A stretch of 64,000 bases of DNA, from the NCBI RefSeq assembly GCF_018417635.1, contig NZ_CP071007.1:3844501-3908500 (forward strand). The letters are read 5' to 3'. Both the position numbers and the translations under genes were made by a program. Numbering within the stretch: position 1 is the first letter of the stretch; every line of letters starts with the position of its first letter. Source of the DNA: Pseudomonas sp. SORT22. Lineage in GTDB: Bacteria > Pseudomonadota > Gammaproteobacteria > Pseudomonadales > Pseudomonadaceae. The notes beneath the pieces were generated by a model that worked only from the letters and a program-made list of their open reading frames with translations, did no database searches and was not told the origin of the DNA. Of the stretch, positions 14,414 through 23,433 are shown one piece after another.

Positions 14414-14840
14414 GATTCGCGTCCGTCTCGCCGACTGGCAAAAAGACAACGCTGACATCCGCCGTATTCGTGAAGCCGTGTTCATCGCCGAACAGAACGT
14501 GCCGCCGGAGCTGGAGTGGGATGCCGACGACAACACCGCCGTGCATTTCCTCGCCATGGAAGGTGACTACGCCATCGGCACCGCGCGCCTGCTGCCTGAC
14601 GGCCAGATCGGCCGGGTTTCGGTGCTCAAGGACTGGCGCGGGCTGAAGGTCGGTGACGCGCTGATGCAGGCGGTCATCGTCGAAGCACAGAACCGCGACC
14701 TCAAACAGCAGATGCTCAGCGCCCAGGTGCATGCCACGCCGTTCTACGAGCGCCTTGGCTTCAAGGTGGTCAGCGAAGAGTTCCTCGAGGCGGGCATTCC
14801 GCACGTGGACATGGTGCGCGAGTCGCGCGAGCTGGCCTAA
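14406..14840 (+). CDS. GNAT family N-acetyltransferase
   Basis: A 144-residue single-domain GNAT protein with unknown acceptor. Visible features are RIREAVFIAEQNVPPELEWD, AIGTARLLPDGQIGRVSVL (beta4 and the motif A approach), RGLKVGDALMQAVI in place of the canonical Q/RxxGxG/A loop, and ATPFYERLGFKVVSEEFLEAGIPHVDM near the end. The EE(F)xEAGIPHxxM ending is typical of a proteobacterial subfamily. It overlaps roxA by 8 bp, so the two are probably co-expressed. Confidence 0.88.
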   Translation: MNKIRVRLADWQKDNADIRRIREAVFIAEQNVPPELEWDADDNTAVHFLAMEGDYAIGTARLLPDGQIGRVSVLKDWRGLKVGDALMQAVIVEAQNRDLKQQMLSAQVHATPFYERLGFKVVSEEFLEAGIPHVDMVRESRELA

Positions 14841-14844
14841 AAGC

Positions 14845-14893
14845 ATCGCGGGTCAAGCCCGCTCCCACAGTGGGAGCGGGCTTGACCCGCGAT
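14845..14893. repeat. REP-type palindrome after the GNAT gene
   Basis: A perfect 23-bp stem, arms 14845-14867 and 14871-14893, with only three bases in the loop. It starts 4 bp after the GNAT stop, so it will fold in the transcript and may act as its 3' end, although no T-run follows. Confidence 0.85.
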
Positions 14894-14949
14894 GAGGGCG
14901 GCAAAACCCCTACAAATTTGCCATCATGTCCGTTCCACCCGCGGAGATC

Positions 14950-15690
14950 ATGGACATGCCGCTACGCCCCCTTCTCGCCTCCCTGCTTCTGTCGTTCAGC
15001 CTGAGTGCGCTGGCCGCCACCGAAGTCCTGCCGCTGAGTCACCGCACCAGCGCTGAAATCCTCCCCACCGCGCAAGCCTTCATCGGCAAGGACGGCAGCG
15101 TCAGCGCCTTTGAAAACAAACTGATCGTCAACGCCGAACCCGAACGCATCGACGACCTGCGCACCCTGCTGCAGCAACTGGACACCGCGCCGCGCAGGCT
15201 TCTGATCAGCGTCGACAACAACGACAGCAACTTCCAGGACAACCGCGGCAATGCCCGGGTCATCCGCTACGGCACCGCCAACCGCGAAGGCGGCCTGCAA
15301 CAGGTGCAAGCCAGCGAAGGCAGCCCGGCGCTGATCCAGGTCGGCCAGAGCATCCCGATCACCAGCACCAGTACCGATGGCTACGGCCGGGTGCAGAGCG
15401 ACACCGAATACCGCAACGTCACCCAGGGCTTCTACGTCACCGCCAGCGTTACTGGCGACACCGTGCACCTGAACATCAGTACCAACAATGACCGGATGAG
15501 CCAGGAACGTCCTGATGTAGTGAAGGTGCAAAGTACCGACACAAAAGTCAGCGGCAAGCTCGGTGAGTGGATCACCTTGGCCGGGGTCAACCAGCAGAGT
15601 CAGTCCGAACGCAGTGCTTCAGCGCTCAGTTACAGCACCCAGCGCGGTGAAAACATGACATTGCGGGTAAAAGTCGACGCTTTGGACTGA
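14950..15690 (+). CDS. Secreted protein with a secretin N0/N1-like domain
   Basis: Function unknown. The product (about 246 residues) has a signal peptide, PLRPLLASLLLSFSLSALA cut before ATEVLPLS. The following ENKLIVNAEPERIDDLRTLLQQLDTAPRRLLISVD is the short secretin-type KH-like domain (as in NolW/GspD N1), and the next part has the beta-rich GSPALIQVGQSIPI...YGRVQSDTEYRNVTQGFYVTASVTGD pattern of the secretin portion. It is too short to form a pore, so it resembles a free secretin-related lipid- or wall-interacting protein. Start is 14950 or 14956; GGAG at 14943-14946 suits the latter. It lies upstream of aceA in other pseudomonads as well. Confidence 0.75.
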   Translation: MDMPLRPLLASLLLSFSLSALAATEVLPLSHRTSAEILPTAQAFIGKDGSVSAFENKLIVNAEPERIDDLRTLLQQLDTAPRRLLISVDNNDSNFQDNRGNARVIRYGTANREGGLQQVQASEGSPALIQVGQSIPITSTSTDGYGRVQSDTEYRNVTQGFYVTASVTGDTVHLNISTNNDRMSQERPDVVKVQSTDTKVSGKLGEWITLAGVNQQSQSERSASALSYSTQRGENMTLRVKVDALD

Positions 15691-16178
15691 ACCCAGACAA
15701 ATCAAGGCCTCGACCAAAGGCCTCGAAACTGACTGAGGAGTCGCATTAGACGAAAGATGTAGTGGTGATAAAAAACCACTACAAAACATTTGACGACCCC
15801 GAACCGCCGAGGCATGATGGCCCCGCTCCCGCTAATCAGAGGCCCTGGCAAGGGCTTTCGAGCCGCGCTCTAACCTACCCACCTGAGCCGACTCGTGTCT
15901 GTACCGCCCACAAGGCAGTTTGACGAGATTGCGACTGGAACGAAGTTGTCCCGAGGGACGGAAGCGCATCAAAAGGTACCCGGCAGCACTGTTCACTGCA
16001 GTTCGGCAACCACGAGCCACCCTGCAGCGAAAACCTCGCCCACCTGCTCACTTCCCCCTTCGAGCCCCATCGTTCGACCGTCGCATATTTCGCCCATACT
16101 GACCTTTGCCAGGCTTCTGATCTGCGCAGTAGAGAGCGAGAATTTTTACCCAAGACCGATGCGACGAGGTTTATTTCC
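15691..16178 (+). promoter_or_regulatory. aceA upstream region: promoter and long leader
   Basis: A 488-bp gap. TTGACG (15790-15795) and CATGAT (15813-15818) with a 17-bp spacer form a good sigma-70 promoter. The transcript would start near 15825, leaving about 350 bases of leader before aceA. I see no riboswitch or small RNA that I recognise in that leader. The palindrome just upstream is listed separately. Confidence 0.65.
15758..15783. promoter_or_regulatory. Palindromic operator before aceA, RccR-type candidate
   Basis: TGTAGTGGT (15758-15766) and ACCACTACA (15775-15783) are perfect inverted 9-mers with an 8-base AT-rich centre. It ends 6 bp before the -35 box of the aceA promoter. TGTAGT...ACTACA half-sites are what I recall for RccR, the KDPG-responsive RpiR-family regulator that controls aceA in Pseudomonas. 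That attribution rests on memory of the motif; the palindrome itself is seen directly. Confidence 0.6.
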
Positions 16179-17504
16179 ATGGCACTGACACGCGAACAGC
16201 AAATTGCAGCCCTCGAAAAAGACTGGGCCGAGAACCCGCGCTGGAAAGGCGTGACCCGTACCTACACCGCCGCTGATGTCGTTCGTCTGCGTGGCTCGAT
16301 CCAGCCTGAGCACACCCTGGCCCGTCTGGGTGCCGAGAAGCTGTGGAAGCTGGTCACCCAGGGCGCACACCCGTCCTTCCGTCCAGAAAAAGATTTCGTC
16401 AACTGCATGGGCGCCCTGACCGGCGGCCAGGCTGTACAACAGGTCAAAGCCGGTATCCAGGCCATCTACCTGTCCGGCTGGCAAGTGGCTGCCGACAACA
16501 ACTCGGCCGAATCCATGTACCCGGACCAGTCGCTGTACCCGGTGGACTCGGTGCCAACCGTGGTCAAGCGCATCAACAACTCGTTCCGTCGCGCTGACCA
16601 GATCCAGTGGAAAGCCGGCAAGAACCCGGGCGACGAAGGCTACATCGACTACTTCGCGCCGATCGTGGCTGACGCCGAAGCCGGTTTCGGTGGCGTACTG
16701 AACGCCTACGAGCTGATGAAGAACATGATCGAAGCAGGCGCCGCCGGCGTGCACTTCGAAGACCAGCTGGCCTCGGTGAAAAAATGCGGCCACATGGGCG
16801 GCAAGGTACTGGTTCCTACCCAGGAAGCCGTACAGAAGCTGAGCGCTGCCCGTCTGGCGGCTGACGTTGCCGGCGTACCGACCATCATCCTGGCCCGTAC
16901 CGACGCCAACGCCGCTGACCTCTTGACCAGCGACTGCGACCCGTACGACCAGCCGTTCGTGGTTGGCGAGCGTACCCAGGAAGGCTTCTACAAGGTTCGC
17001 GCCGGCCTCGATCAAGCCATCGCCCGCGGCCTGGCCTACGCGCCATACGCCGACCTGATCTGGTGTGAAACCGCCAAGCCGGACCTGGACGAAGCCCGTC
17101 GCTTCGCCGAAGCGATCAAGAAGGAATACCCGGACCAGATCCTGTCGTACAACTGCTCGCCTTCCTTCAACTGGAAGAAGAACCTGGACGACGCCACCAT
17201 CGCCAAGTTCCAGCGCGAACTGTCGGCCATGGGCTACAAGCACCAGTTCATCACCCTGGCCGGTATCCACAACATGTGGCACGGCATGTTCAACCTGGCG
17301 CACGACTACGCCCGCAACGACATGACCGCCTACGTCAAGCTGCAAGAGCAAGAGTTCGCTGACGCCTCGAAAGGCTACACCTTCGTCGCCCACCAGCAGG
17401 AAGTCGGCACCGGCTACTTCGACGACATGACCACCGTGATCCAGGGTGGCAAGTCTTCGGTAACCGCACTGACCGGTTCGACTGAAGAAGAGCAGTTCCA
17501 CTGA
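16179..17504 (+). CDS. aceA: Isocitrate lyase
   Basis: First enzyme of the glyoxylate shunt, splitting isocitrate into succinate and glyoxylate. The 441 residues contain the catalytic loop KKCGHMGGK (Cys near residue 204), the substrate and Mg-binding stretch [31 protein letters not shown], and [16 protein letters not shown] towards the C-terminus. It ends EEEQFH. This is the intact copy; a decayed second copy of its last third lies at 30.1-30.7 kb on the other side of the island. It is followed by its own terminator. Confidence 0.97.
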   Translation: MALTREQQIAALEKDWAENPRWKGVTRTYTAADVVRLRGSIQPEHTLARLGAEKLWKLVTQGAHPSFRPEKDFVNCMGALTGGQAVQQVKAGIQAIYLSGWQVAADNNSAESMYPDQSLYPVDSVPTVVKRINNSFRRADQIQWKAGKNPGDEGYIDYFAPIVADAEAGFGGVLNAYELMKNMIEAGAAGVHFEDQLASVKKCGHMGGKVLVPTQEAVQKLSAARLAADVAGVPTIILARTDANAADLLTSDCDPYDQPFVVGERTQEGFYKVRAGLDQAIARGLAYAPYADLIWCETAKPDLDEARRFAEAIKKEYPDQILSYNCSPSFNWKKNLDDATIAKFQRELSAMGYKHQFITLAGIHNMWHGMFNLAHDYARNDMTAYVKLQEQEFADASKGYTFVAHQQEVGTGYFDDMTTVIQGGKSSVTALTGSTEEEQFH

Positions 17505-17541
17505 TTAGCCCATTTGGGCAGGCCTAGTGGCCTGAACAAAA

Positions 17542-17574
17542 ACCGGCGCTTCCACAAAGCGCCGGTTTTTTTTT
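17542..17574 (+). terminator. Intrinsic terminator after aceA
   Basis: ACCGGCGCTT (17542-17551) pairs with AAGCGCCGGT (17557-17566) over a 5-base loop, followed by eight further T. It separates aceA from the convergent leucyl-tRNA synthetase gene, whose stop is 21 bp away. Confidence 0.93.
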
Positions 17575-17595
17575 ACCAAATTTCAGCCTGGGCTT

Positions 17596-20187
17596 TTAGA
17601 CGATGAAGTTCACCAAGCGGTTTGCAACAACGATCATCCTTCCGGCGCCTTCCAAGTGACTGCGCAAAGCAGGGTCGGATGATGCGCGATTTCGTATCGC
17701 TTCATCACCGGCATCGACCTGGATCATGATTTCTCCGCGCAACTTGCCGTTGACTTGCACCATCATTTTCACTTCATCCTGTTTCAAGGCTTCACTGTCA
17801 GGAGCAGGCCACGAAGTGTCGTAAATGTTACCTTTGAAGCCTAACTCCTCCCAGAGAATCTGGGAGATATGTGGCGTCACAGGGTGCAAAACCTGCAACA
17901 GAATCGCCATTCCCTCTCGGGCCACCTGCGGGTCGACCGACCTGCCCTCCTCCAACACTTTGAGCATTTTCATTGCTCCTGACACAACGGTGTTGTACCG
18001 CAGGCGCTCGTAATCGTTGTTGATCTGTTGCAGTAAACGATGCATCTCAAAGCGCACGCGTCTGGACTCAACGACGTCCACAGCAAAGTCTTCGGCACTG
18101 CTGCCGTACAGGTTTTCGCTGGCAAAAGTCCATAGCCGACGCAGAAAGCGGTAAGCGCCTTCCACACCACTGTCGCTCCAGATCGTACTCTGGTCAGGCG
18201 GCCCCGCAAAGATAGTGAACAAACGGGCCGTGTCGGCACCAAACTTGTTGATGATGTCCTTCGGCTCAACGACGTTGTTCTTTGACTTGGACATTTTTTC
18301 CACGCCACCAATAGTGACAGGTAAGCCATCCTCAAGCGCCGTAGCCTGCACCGGGCGGCCTTTCTCATCGTATGAGACCGTCACCTGCGCAGGGTAAAAC
18401 CAACGCCGACTTCCATCATCATCTTCCCGGTAATAACTTTCATGCAACAACATACCTTGCGTGAATAGGCTCTTGAAGGGCTCACTGAACTCCACCAACC
18501 CCTCATCACGCATCGCACGAGTCCAGAACCTGGCGTAGAGCAAATGCAGCACCGCATGCTCGATACCACCAATGTACTGGTCTATTGGCATCCAATATCG
18601 ACTGCCAGGCCCCACCATCGAGTTGTCACAGGCAGGATCACAATAGCGCATGAAATACCAACTCGAGTCGACGAACGTATCCATGGTGTCCGTTTCCCGT
18701 AGCGCCGGCGCCGTGCAGCGAGGGCATGCCACCTGACGAAACTCATCATGCTGGAGCAAGGGGTTGGAACTACCGTCGGGAACGCATTCAGTCGGCAGCA
18801 CCACGGGGAGATCCCCATAAGGAACCGGAACGTCGCCACATTGCTCACAACGGATAATCGGAATTGGGGTACCCCAGTAGCGCTGCCGGGAAATCCCCCA
18901 GTCGCGTAGACGCCAAGTGGTAATTTCCTCGCCCATCCCACGCTCGACTAGTGCAGCAACGATGATCTGGGCAGCATCTACGACGGTCAACCCATCGTAC
19001 ACACCGGACCTGATGAGAAGGCCATCACGACAGGCGTAGCTGTCTGACCAGATGTGAGGGTCATAGGCCTGATTGGGACAGGCGATAACCTGACGAATAG
19101 GCAAACCATATTGCCTGGCAAAGTCAAAGTCACGCTCATCGTGGGCAGGTACTGCCATCAAGGCAGCCTCGCCATATTCGCTGAGCACATAATTGGTAAT
19201 CCACAGAGCGACGGACTCACCGGTCAACGGGTGCTCGACCTGCAAACCGCTTGCAACACCGATTCTGGCTTGACCACTGTTTACCGCGTCCGCCCCGGCC
19301 ACTTGCCGACACGCCCGGACCTGCGATTCAAGATCTGGATTGAGCTCCAGAGCACGTTTGGCAATTGCATGCTCGGGAGACACAGCACAAAACGTTACGC
19401 CCATCAGCGTATCCACACGCACGGTGAAAACCCAGAGCTTGCCTGCATCGATTAGTTGCCCGCAGGCATCCCGGATCTGGTGGGCGAATGCGAGGCGAAC
19501 ACCACTGATCTTGCCAATCCAGTTGCGTTGCATCGCGCGAACCTTGTCGGGCCAGTCTTCGAGCGTGTCGATTGCGGACAGCAACTCCTTGGCATATTGA
19601 GTGATACGCAGGTAGTACCCAGGAATTTCCCGCTTCTCGACCAGCGCTCCCGAACGCCAGCCTCGCCCCTCGATGACCTGCTCGTTGGCCAACACCGTCT
19701 GATCGACAGGATCCCAGTTGACTATCTGAGTTTTCTTGTAGGCCACGCCCTTTTCAAGTAGTTTGAGGAAAAACCACTGGTTCCACTTGTAATAGTGCGG
19801 ATCGCAAGTTGCGATTTCCCGTGACCAGTCAAACGCCAGCCCGAGGGGCTGCATCTGTGACTTCATCTCGGCAATGTTCAGCCGTGTCCATTGAGCGGGA
19901 GAAACACCCGACTGCATGGCCGCGTTCTCTGCCGGCAAGCCGAACGCATCCCACCCCATCGGCATCAGCACATTGAAACCCTTCATTCGCAAATGACGCG
20001 CCAACATGTCATTGATCGTATAGTTGCGAACATGCCCCATATGCAACTTTCCCGACGGATAGGGCAACATCGAGCAAGCATGAAACTTAGGACGCCCTTG
20101 ATCCTCGGTCGCCTTGAACACCTCACCTTGAAGCCATTTGGCTTGCGCCGTACTTTCAACCCAGACTGGATCATATTGCGGTCGCAT
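17596..20187 (-). CDS. Leucyl-tRNA synthetase, second (putative resistance) copy
   Basis: A full-length class I synthetase of 863 residues that charges tRNA-Leu in the cytosol. The HIGH motif is HMGH (49-52), KMSKS is at 631-635, and the CP1 editing domain spans roughly 225-430. The two zinc-cysteine positions seen in E. coli are replaced (NWDP, GRGWRSG), as I recall for Pseudomonas LeuRS. In the editing pocket the near-universal TTRPDT reads TVRVDT (255-260), and the YGxGAVM strip reads YGEAALM (338-344), while the editing Asp in PAHDERD (350) is kept. Housekeeping leuS normally lies near lptE-holA, so this is an extra copy. It stands last in the island with its own long upstream gap. Inference: self-protection against a LeuRS-directed product. 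The ribosome binding site AGGGG is 6 bp before the start. Confidence 0.9.
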   Translation of the reverse strand: MRPQYDPVWVESTAQAKWLQGEVFKATEDQGRPKFHACSMLPYPSGKLHMGHVRNYTINDMLARHLRMKGFNVLMPMGWDAFGLPAENAAMQSGVSPAQWTRLNIAEMKSQMQPLGLAFDWSREIATCDPHYYKWNQWFFLKLLEKGVAYKKTQIVNWDPVDQTVLANEQVIEGRGWRSGALVEKREIPGYYLRITQYAKELLSAIDTLEDWPDKVRAMQRNWIGKISGVRLAFAHQIRDACGQLIDAGKLWVFTVRVDTLMGVTFCAVSPEHAIAKRALELNPDLESQVRACRQVAGADAVNSGQARIGVASGLQVEHPLTGESVALWITNYVLSEYGEAALMAVPAHDERDFDFARQYGLPIRQVIACPNQAYDPHIWSDSYACRDGLLIRSGVYDGLTVVDAAQIIVAALVERGMGEEITTWRLRDWGISRQRYWGTPIPIIRCEQCGDVPVPYGDLPVVLPTECVPDGSSNPLLQHDEFRQVACPRCTAPALRETDTMDTFVDSSWYFMRYCDPACDNSMVGPGSRYWMPIDQYIGGIEHAVLHLLYARFWTRAMRDEGLVEFSEPFKSLFTQGMLLHESYYREDDDGSRRWFYPAQVTVSYDEKGRPVQATALEDGLPVTIGGVEKMSKSKNNVVEPKDIINKFGADTARLFTIFAGPPDQSTIWSDSGVEGAYRFLRRLWTFASENLYGSSAEDFAVDVVESRRVRFEMHRLLQQINNDYERLRYNTVVSGAMKMLKVLEEGRSVDPQVAREGMAILLQVLHPVTPHISQILWEELGFKGNIYDTSWPAPDSEALKQDEVKMMVQVNGKLRGEIMIQVDAGDEAIRNRASSDPALRSHLEGAGRMIVVANRLVNFIV

Positions 20188-20771
20188 AGACTACCCCTAT
20201 ATGCAGGGGCTAACGACAATAAGTCGCTCGCCCCAAAGTTAGCAACTGATTAAGATCTTATTGGAAATAGATTTTGAATCTTTAGCCATTCCTCTCCTCG
20301 CAGCGCCCTCTGCGTGCCCAGCCAGTCGGTCAGACTCTGGGCATCCGATGAAGTTTATATCTCGGTTAAATAGATTGATGCAGGTGATCGAGTCGTTGCA
20401 GATCGCAGGAAATACCCACAAACACTGCCCGGACTTACCCTATATATTATTTTTCATAGTTCGAGACGTAGCAGACTATGCTTGGCCTCATGCACCGTGA
20501 CCTCGGGTTGAAGAAAACAGCAAGGTCAAAATTAAACATGGGCTTGTCGCGATAAGTAGCGACGCAACAAGAAACTGATAACCGTTGACCAGTACCGGAA
20601 AGAACAAGTCAGCCTGACTGTTACGTCGACCTCCTCGAAGTCACGGGTTTTAACCAAGGACGGGTAATTCGTGTGTAGCCGTTCATATGAGCCCTGCATC
20701 GTCGCATTGATCCTGAGCACACCTCCTTCTGCTGGTCTTTACAGCGCGCCGGTTGACTTCGTACGCCTGCG
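20188..20771 (-). promoter_or_regulatory. 584-bp non-coding region upstream of the extra leuS
   Basis: No convincing gene. It is AT-rich with a possible minus-strand -10 (TAATAT at 20449-20444) but no matching -35 that I trust. A small hairpin, GTCGC-GATAAGTA-GCGAC, is at 20546-20563. Short open frames here start at TTG, lack ribosome binding sites and are not leucine-rich, so I find no leader peptide. The length and the separation from the MFS gene suggest that leuS has an independent promoter. Confidence 0.4.
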
Positions 20772-21977
20772 TCAACGGTCACCCGAAGAAACGCAAGGCC
20801 CCTTGCCGACCGAGGCAAGAACTACAAGACAGCCTCCCCCGAACAAGAGGCCCAACAGCCCATAAAGACTCCAGCTCAGCTGAAATCCTCCCCACGAGAT
20901 CAAAGAGGCACCCAGCCCGACAGAGACCACCTTCGCACTCGCCAACAGGATCGGAATAAGAGAGAAGAGGCTGGCCTGGATTTGCAGCGGCGCTTTCTGT
21001 GAAATCAACGCAGTGATGTAGGTAATGCCCAGAATCTCACCCAGCGTCCACGAAAAGACAAACGACAGTATTAGCGCTGTCTGTTCGAAAAACGCATAGG
21101 CTCCAAAGCCGATGCCATAAAAGAACGCAGCCATGGACAAATTGGTGAGCACCCCGAAACGTGAGGTCAATACAATCAGTGGTTGCGTCAACAGGATTAC
21201 CAACAACGCATTGACGATGCCTACTGCACTGAACACGGTGGCAGCCTGACCTACCGTCACCACATCAAGCCATAAAGGCAATTGGTACTCACGCTGTGCA
21301 TCCAGCACCGACAATGCAAAGAACATAGCCCCTGCGGCAATCACAATCCGAGGCACATCGGCAATTGCGCCGAAAGAAGCCCTCCCGGCTTGGCGCATAC
21401 CTTCCGAGCGCTTGGGCAGAGTCAGAAAAAGGCTCGCCAAAAAGCACAACACACTCACGACCATCGAGAAACTCATCAGGTAGTGACTGTCCAGGCCGAG
21501 CAGATACCCCCCCACCACAAACAACAGCGCAGCTCCCAGGTTGCTGGCCAGGTGCAAATAGCCAAAGGAAGAGATACGGTTGCTTTCGTCGACTACCAAG
21601 GAGGTCAGAACACTGAATACCGGCGTGATTAATCCCGCGCACAGCATGAACAACAGCACCATCACAATGGAAGCGGTTGATGAGCTGAGCACGGCTGCGA
21701 ACAACAAACAAACAGACGAGCAGAATGATGTGCCGATCAGCAACCCGCGAAAGGAGCAACGCCCGACCAAGACTCCGCCCAGCAGGTTTCCAACAAGATA
21801 GGAGGCTGACATCAGCGTGACTACTAATGCAACTGCTGAACTGTCGAGCTGATAATTACGCTGAAAAAACAAGGCAGCAAAAGGCCCCAAGGCGTTCGCC
21901 ATGACGAACAGCACTCGAAGCAAAATGATGTTGCGCATCCCAGCCGCCAAACCGGATCCTTTCAGCCATCGTTTCAC
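20772..21977 (-). CDS. MFS transporter, putative product exporter
   Basis: A 401-residue major facilitator protein with about 12 hydrophobic segments, in the inner membrane. Examples are IILLRVLFVMANALGPFAAL near the start, GNLLGGVLVGRCSFRGLLIG (the loop 2-3 region with GxxxGR), SIVMVLLFMLCAGLITPVF and LYGLLGLLFGGGCLVVLASV at the end. The GTG at 21977 has AAGGTGA 7 bp upstream and overlaps the preceding small gene by GTGA. A longer frame from 22151 adds a hydrophilic stretch that is another reading of that small gene. Its substrate is unknown; the context suggests export of the island's product. Confidence 0.85.
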   Translation of the reverse strand: MKRWLKGSGLAAGMRNIILLRVLFVMANALGPFAALFFQRNYQLDSSAVALVVTLMSASYLVGNLLGGVLVGRCSFRGLLIGTSFCSSVCLLFAAVLSSSTASIVMVLLFMLCAGLITPVFSVLTSLVVDESNRISSFGYLHLASNLGAALLFVVGGYLLGLDSHYLMSFSMVVSVLCFLASLFLTLPKRSEGMRQAGRASFGAIADVPRIVIAAGAMFFALSVLDAQREYQLPLWLDVVTVGQAATVFSAVGIVNALLVILLTQPLIVLTSRFGVLTNLSMAAFFYGIGFGAYAFFEQTALILSFVFSWTLGEILGITYITALISQKAPLQIQASLFSLIPILLASAKVVSVGLGASLISWGGFQLSWSLYGLLGLLFGGGCLVVLASVGKGPCVSSGDR

Positions 21978-22129
21978 GTGAAGGTCACCTTGACGCCGCA
22001 CAGGTGTGCAATGCCCACTCGGACAAACTCTTGCCAACCAAAGTGATTGGAGCCTGCCTTGCCAGTGAAACCAAGGCGAACTCTCGGCAATGCTGATTCC
22101 TTGCTTCCAGCAACAAAAATATATTTCAT
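21974..22129 (-). CDS. Small gene, 51 residues, unknown function
   Basis: I do not recognise it. An ATG at 22129 follows a perfect AGGAGG (within GGAGAGGAGGC) by 4 bp, the strongest ribosome binding site in the island. The frame runs 51 codons and its TGA overlaps the GTG start of the MFS gene (GTGA), the sign of translational coupling. The product begins MKYIFVAGSKES, has a basic and glycine-rich middle (RVRLGFTGKAGSN), a single Cys near residue 44 and ends KVTFT. It has no obvious membrane helix. It could be a leader that couples translation, a small partner protein, a remnant of a larger enzyme, or a precursor peptide. Confidence 0.55.
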   Translation of the reverse strand: MKYIFVAGSKESALPRVRLGFTGKAGSNHFGWQEFVRVGIAHLCGVKVTFT

Positions 22130-22184
22130 CTTGCCTCCTCTCCCTATCCATAGGGTTTCAAAGATAAAAAGGCTCCGCCCTGAA

Positions 22185-22244
22185 GATGAGTGCTCAACAG
22201 CTGCTCCTACCCATCGGATTTAAGTGCTAAATGAGCACCTCATC
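22185..22244 (-). other. Long hairpin upstream of the small gene/MFS unit
   Basis: In plus-strand order, GATGAGTGCTCA (22185-22196) pairs with TGAGCACCTCATC (22232-22244) with a single bulged base, enclosing 35 bases. It lies in the 200-bp gap between the aminotransferase gene and the 51-codon gene. It could be a processing or attenuation structure or a protein site; no T-run marks it as a terminator. Confidence 0.45.
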
Positions 22245-22329
22245 TACATTGATCAAATCGCTCTGATGCGCCCATTTGAAAATACCATGAGCTTCAGTGT
22301 TCACTCAGTGAAACCCGCACCAGCAAGCT

Positions 22330-23433
22330 TTACCGATCAACTATTTTCACGCTATCCAAACAAGTAGAACTTTCACTGCCACGAAGTATTGCGATCAGAA
22401 AGGCCTTCAGGTCCGATGACACAGGAATGGCAACACGCAACATATTGCAAAGTAGTCCGAAGCTATGAGGGTACTGCGAACAGTCACTTACGCGAATATT
22501 GGCTTGAGCGAATGATTTGGCCAAACGACCGTCTTGTTGATCCTGCATCAACAGAAAGTTTGTATCGCTGTCATACACAGTAATCGCATTAGCCCGGCAG
22601 ACTTCAATAATGTCACTCTTTATCTTGGCGAGCTTATTGTGAGCCATTTGCAATGCGTCCCGGTTTTGCAAACAGAACAGTGCAGCCTTTACCGCAACAT
22701 GGTTTACATCCCAGGGCCCGCGCACTTTCATCAGCTCGCGAATTGACACCGGTCGCGTAACCACATACCCCAGGCGCAACCCGGCAAGACCGAAATACTT
22801 CGAGAACGAGCGAATGATGAATAGCTGTCTGACCTCGCTGAAGGAGGTGAGACACGATTGCTGCAGGTACTCAAAGTAACACTCATCAACGATCATCGGC
22901 TTGTCTTGGCTGACGCACACCTCGAGCAGTGATGACAATTGCTCAGGATCGAGTCGCACTCCCAGGGGATTGTTGGGGTTGCACAGTACAAGGCCTTGGC
23001 TCGCCTGTAAGGCTTCGAGTACCGCGTCGGTTGACAGCGCAAAGCCTTGTTCCTGCTTCTCAAAGCCCACAATCACCGGCTCCACGCCATTGATGTCGAG
23101 CATCTGGTAATAGAAGGAAAAGACCGGAGAAGGCACCACTACCCGATCCCCTGGAGAAAACAGCAACCGTATCACTAAGTCGATGGCCTGATCCGCCCCG
23201 TTCGTGAGCAGCAAACTGTCACTTGATACTCTGCAATATGCCGCCAGCTCATCCAATAATGGCCGATAATTAGGATAAGTGAACAGATCTCCCGGTTTCA
23301 ATTCCGTGGAGATGAATCGTGCCAAGAACTCGTGCAAAAACTGGTTTTCGTTCAAATCCAGCAGCATCGATGAAAGATCGCGTTCTGGCGCCTTCCATAA
23401 TCCGGAACGCGATATATGCTCGTGAATTTTCAT
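22330..23433 (-). CDS. PLP-dependent aminotransferase, HisC-like (class I/II)
   Basis: A 367-residue fold-type I aminotransferase. Visible signatures are LDLNENQF near the start, LLTNGADQAIDLVIRLL, the NPNNPLG cofactor-pocket loop, DECYFEYL, and SFSKYFGLAGLRLGY with the Schiff-base Lys. These are the arrangement of histidinol-phosphate aminotransferases, but a HisC in this context is more likely to have been recruited to transaminate a 2-oxo acid or aldehyde intermediate. Its start overlaps the aldolase stop by ATGA. No his or other amino acid biosynthesis genes are nearby. Confidence 0.85.
   Translation of the reverse strand: MKIHEHISRSGLWKAPERDLSSMLLDLNENQFLHEFLARFISTELKPGDLFTYPNYRPLLDELAAYCRVSSDSLLLTNGADQAIDLVIRLLFSPGDRVVVPSPVFSFYYQMLDINGVEPVIVGFEKQEQGFALSTDAVLEALQASQGLVLCNPNNPLGVRLDPEQLSSLLEVCVSQDKPMIVDECYFEYLQQSCLTSFSEVRQLFIIRSFSKYFGLAGLRLGYVVTRPVSIRELMKVRGPWDVNHVAVKAALFCLQNRDALQMAHNKLAKIKSDIIEVCRANAITVYDSDTNFLLMQDQQDGRLAKSFAQANIRVSDCSQYPHSFGLLCNMLRVAIPVSSDLKAFLIAILRGSESSTCLDSVKIVDR

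Noticed and set aside
17596..20187. The possibility that this is the housekeeping leuS
   Set aside because: Pseudomonas leuS normally lies beside lptE and holA. This copy is in an accessory island with atypical composition and a changed editing motif. A genome-wide search for a second leuS would settle it.
20239..20421. 60-codon frame upstream of the extra leuS as a possible leader peptide
   Set aside because: TTG start, no ribosome binding site, no run of leucine codons and no terminator/antiterminator pair that I can fold.
22330..23433. Calling the aminotransferase hisC
   Set aside because: Motifs fit, but there is no his gene nearby and the gene is embedded by ATGA overlap in the island operon, so the substrate is probably different.
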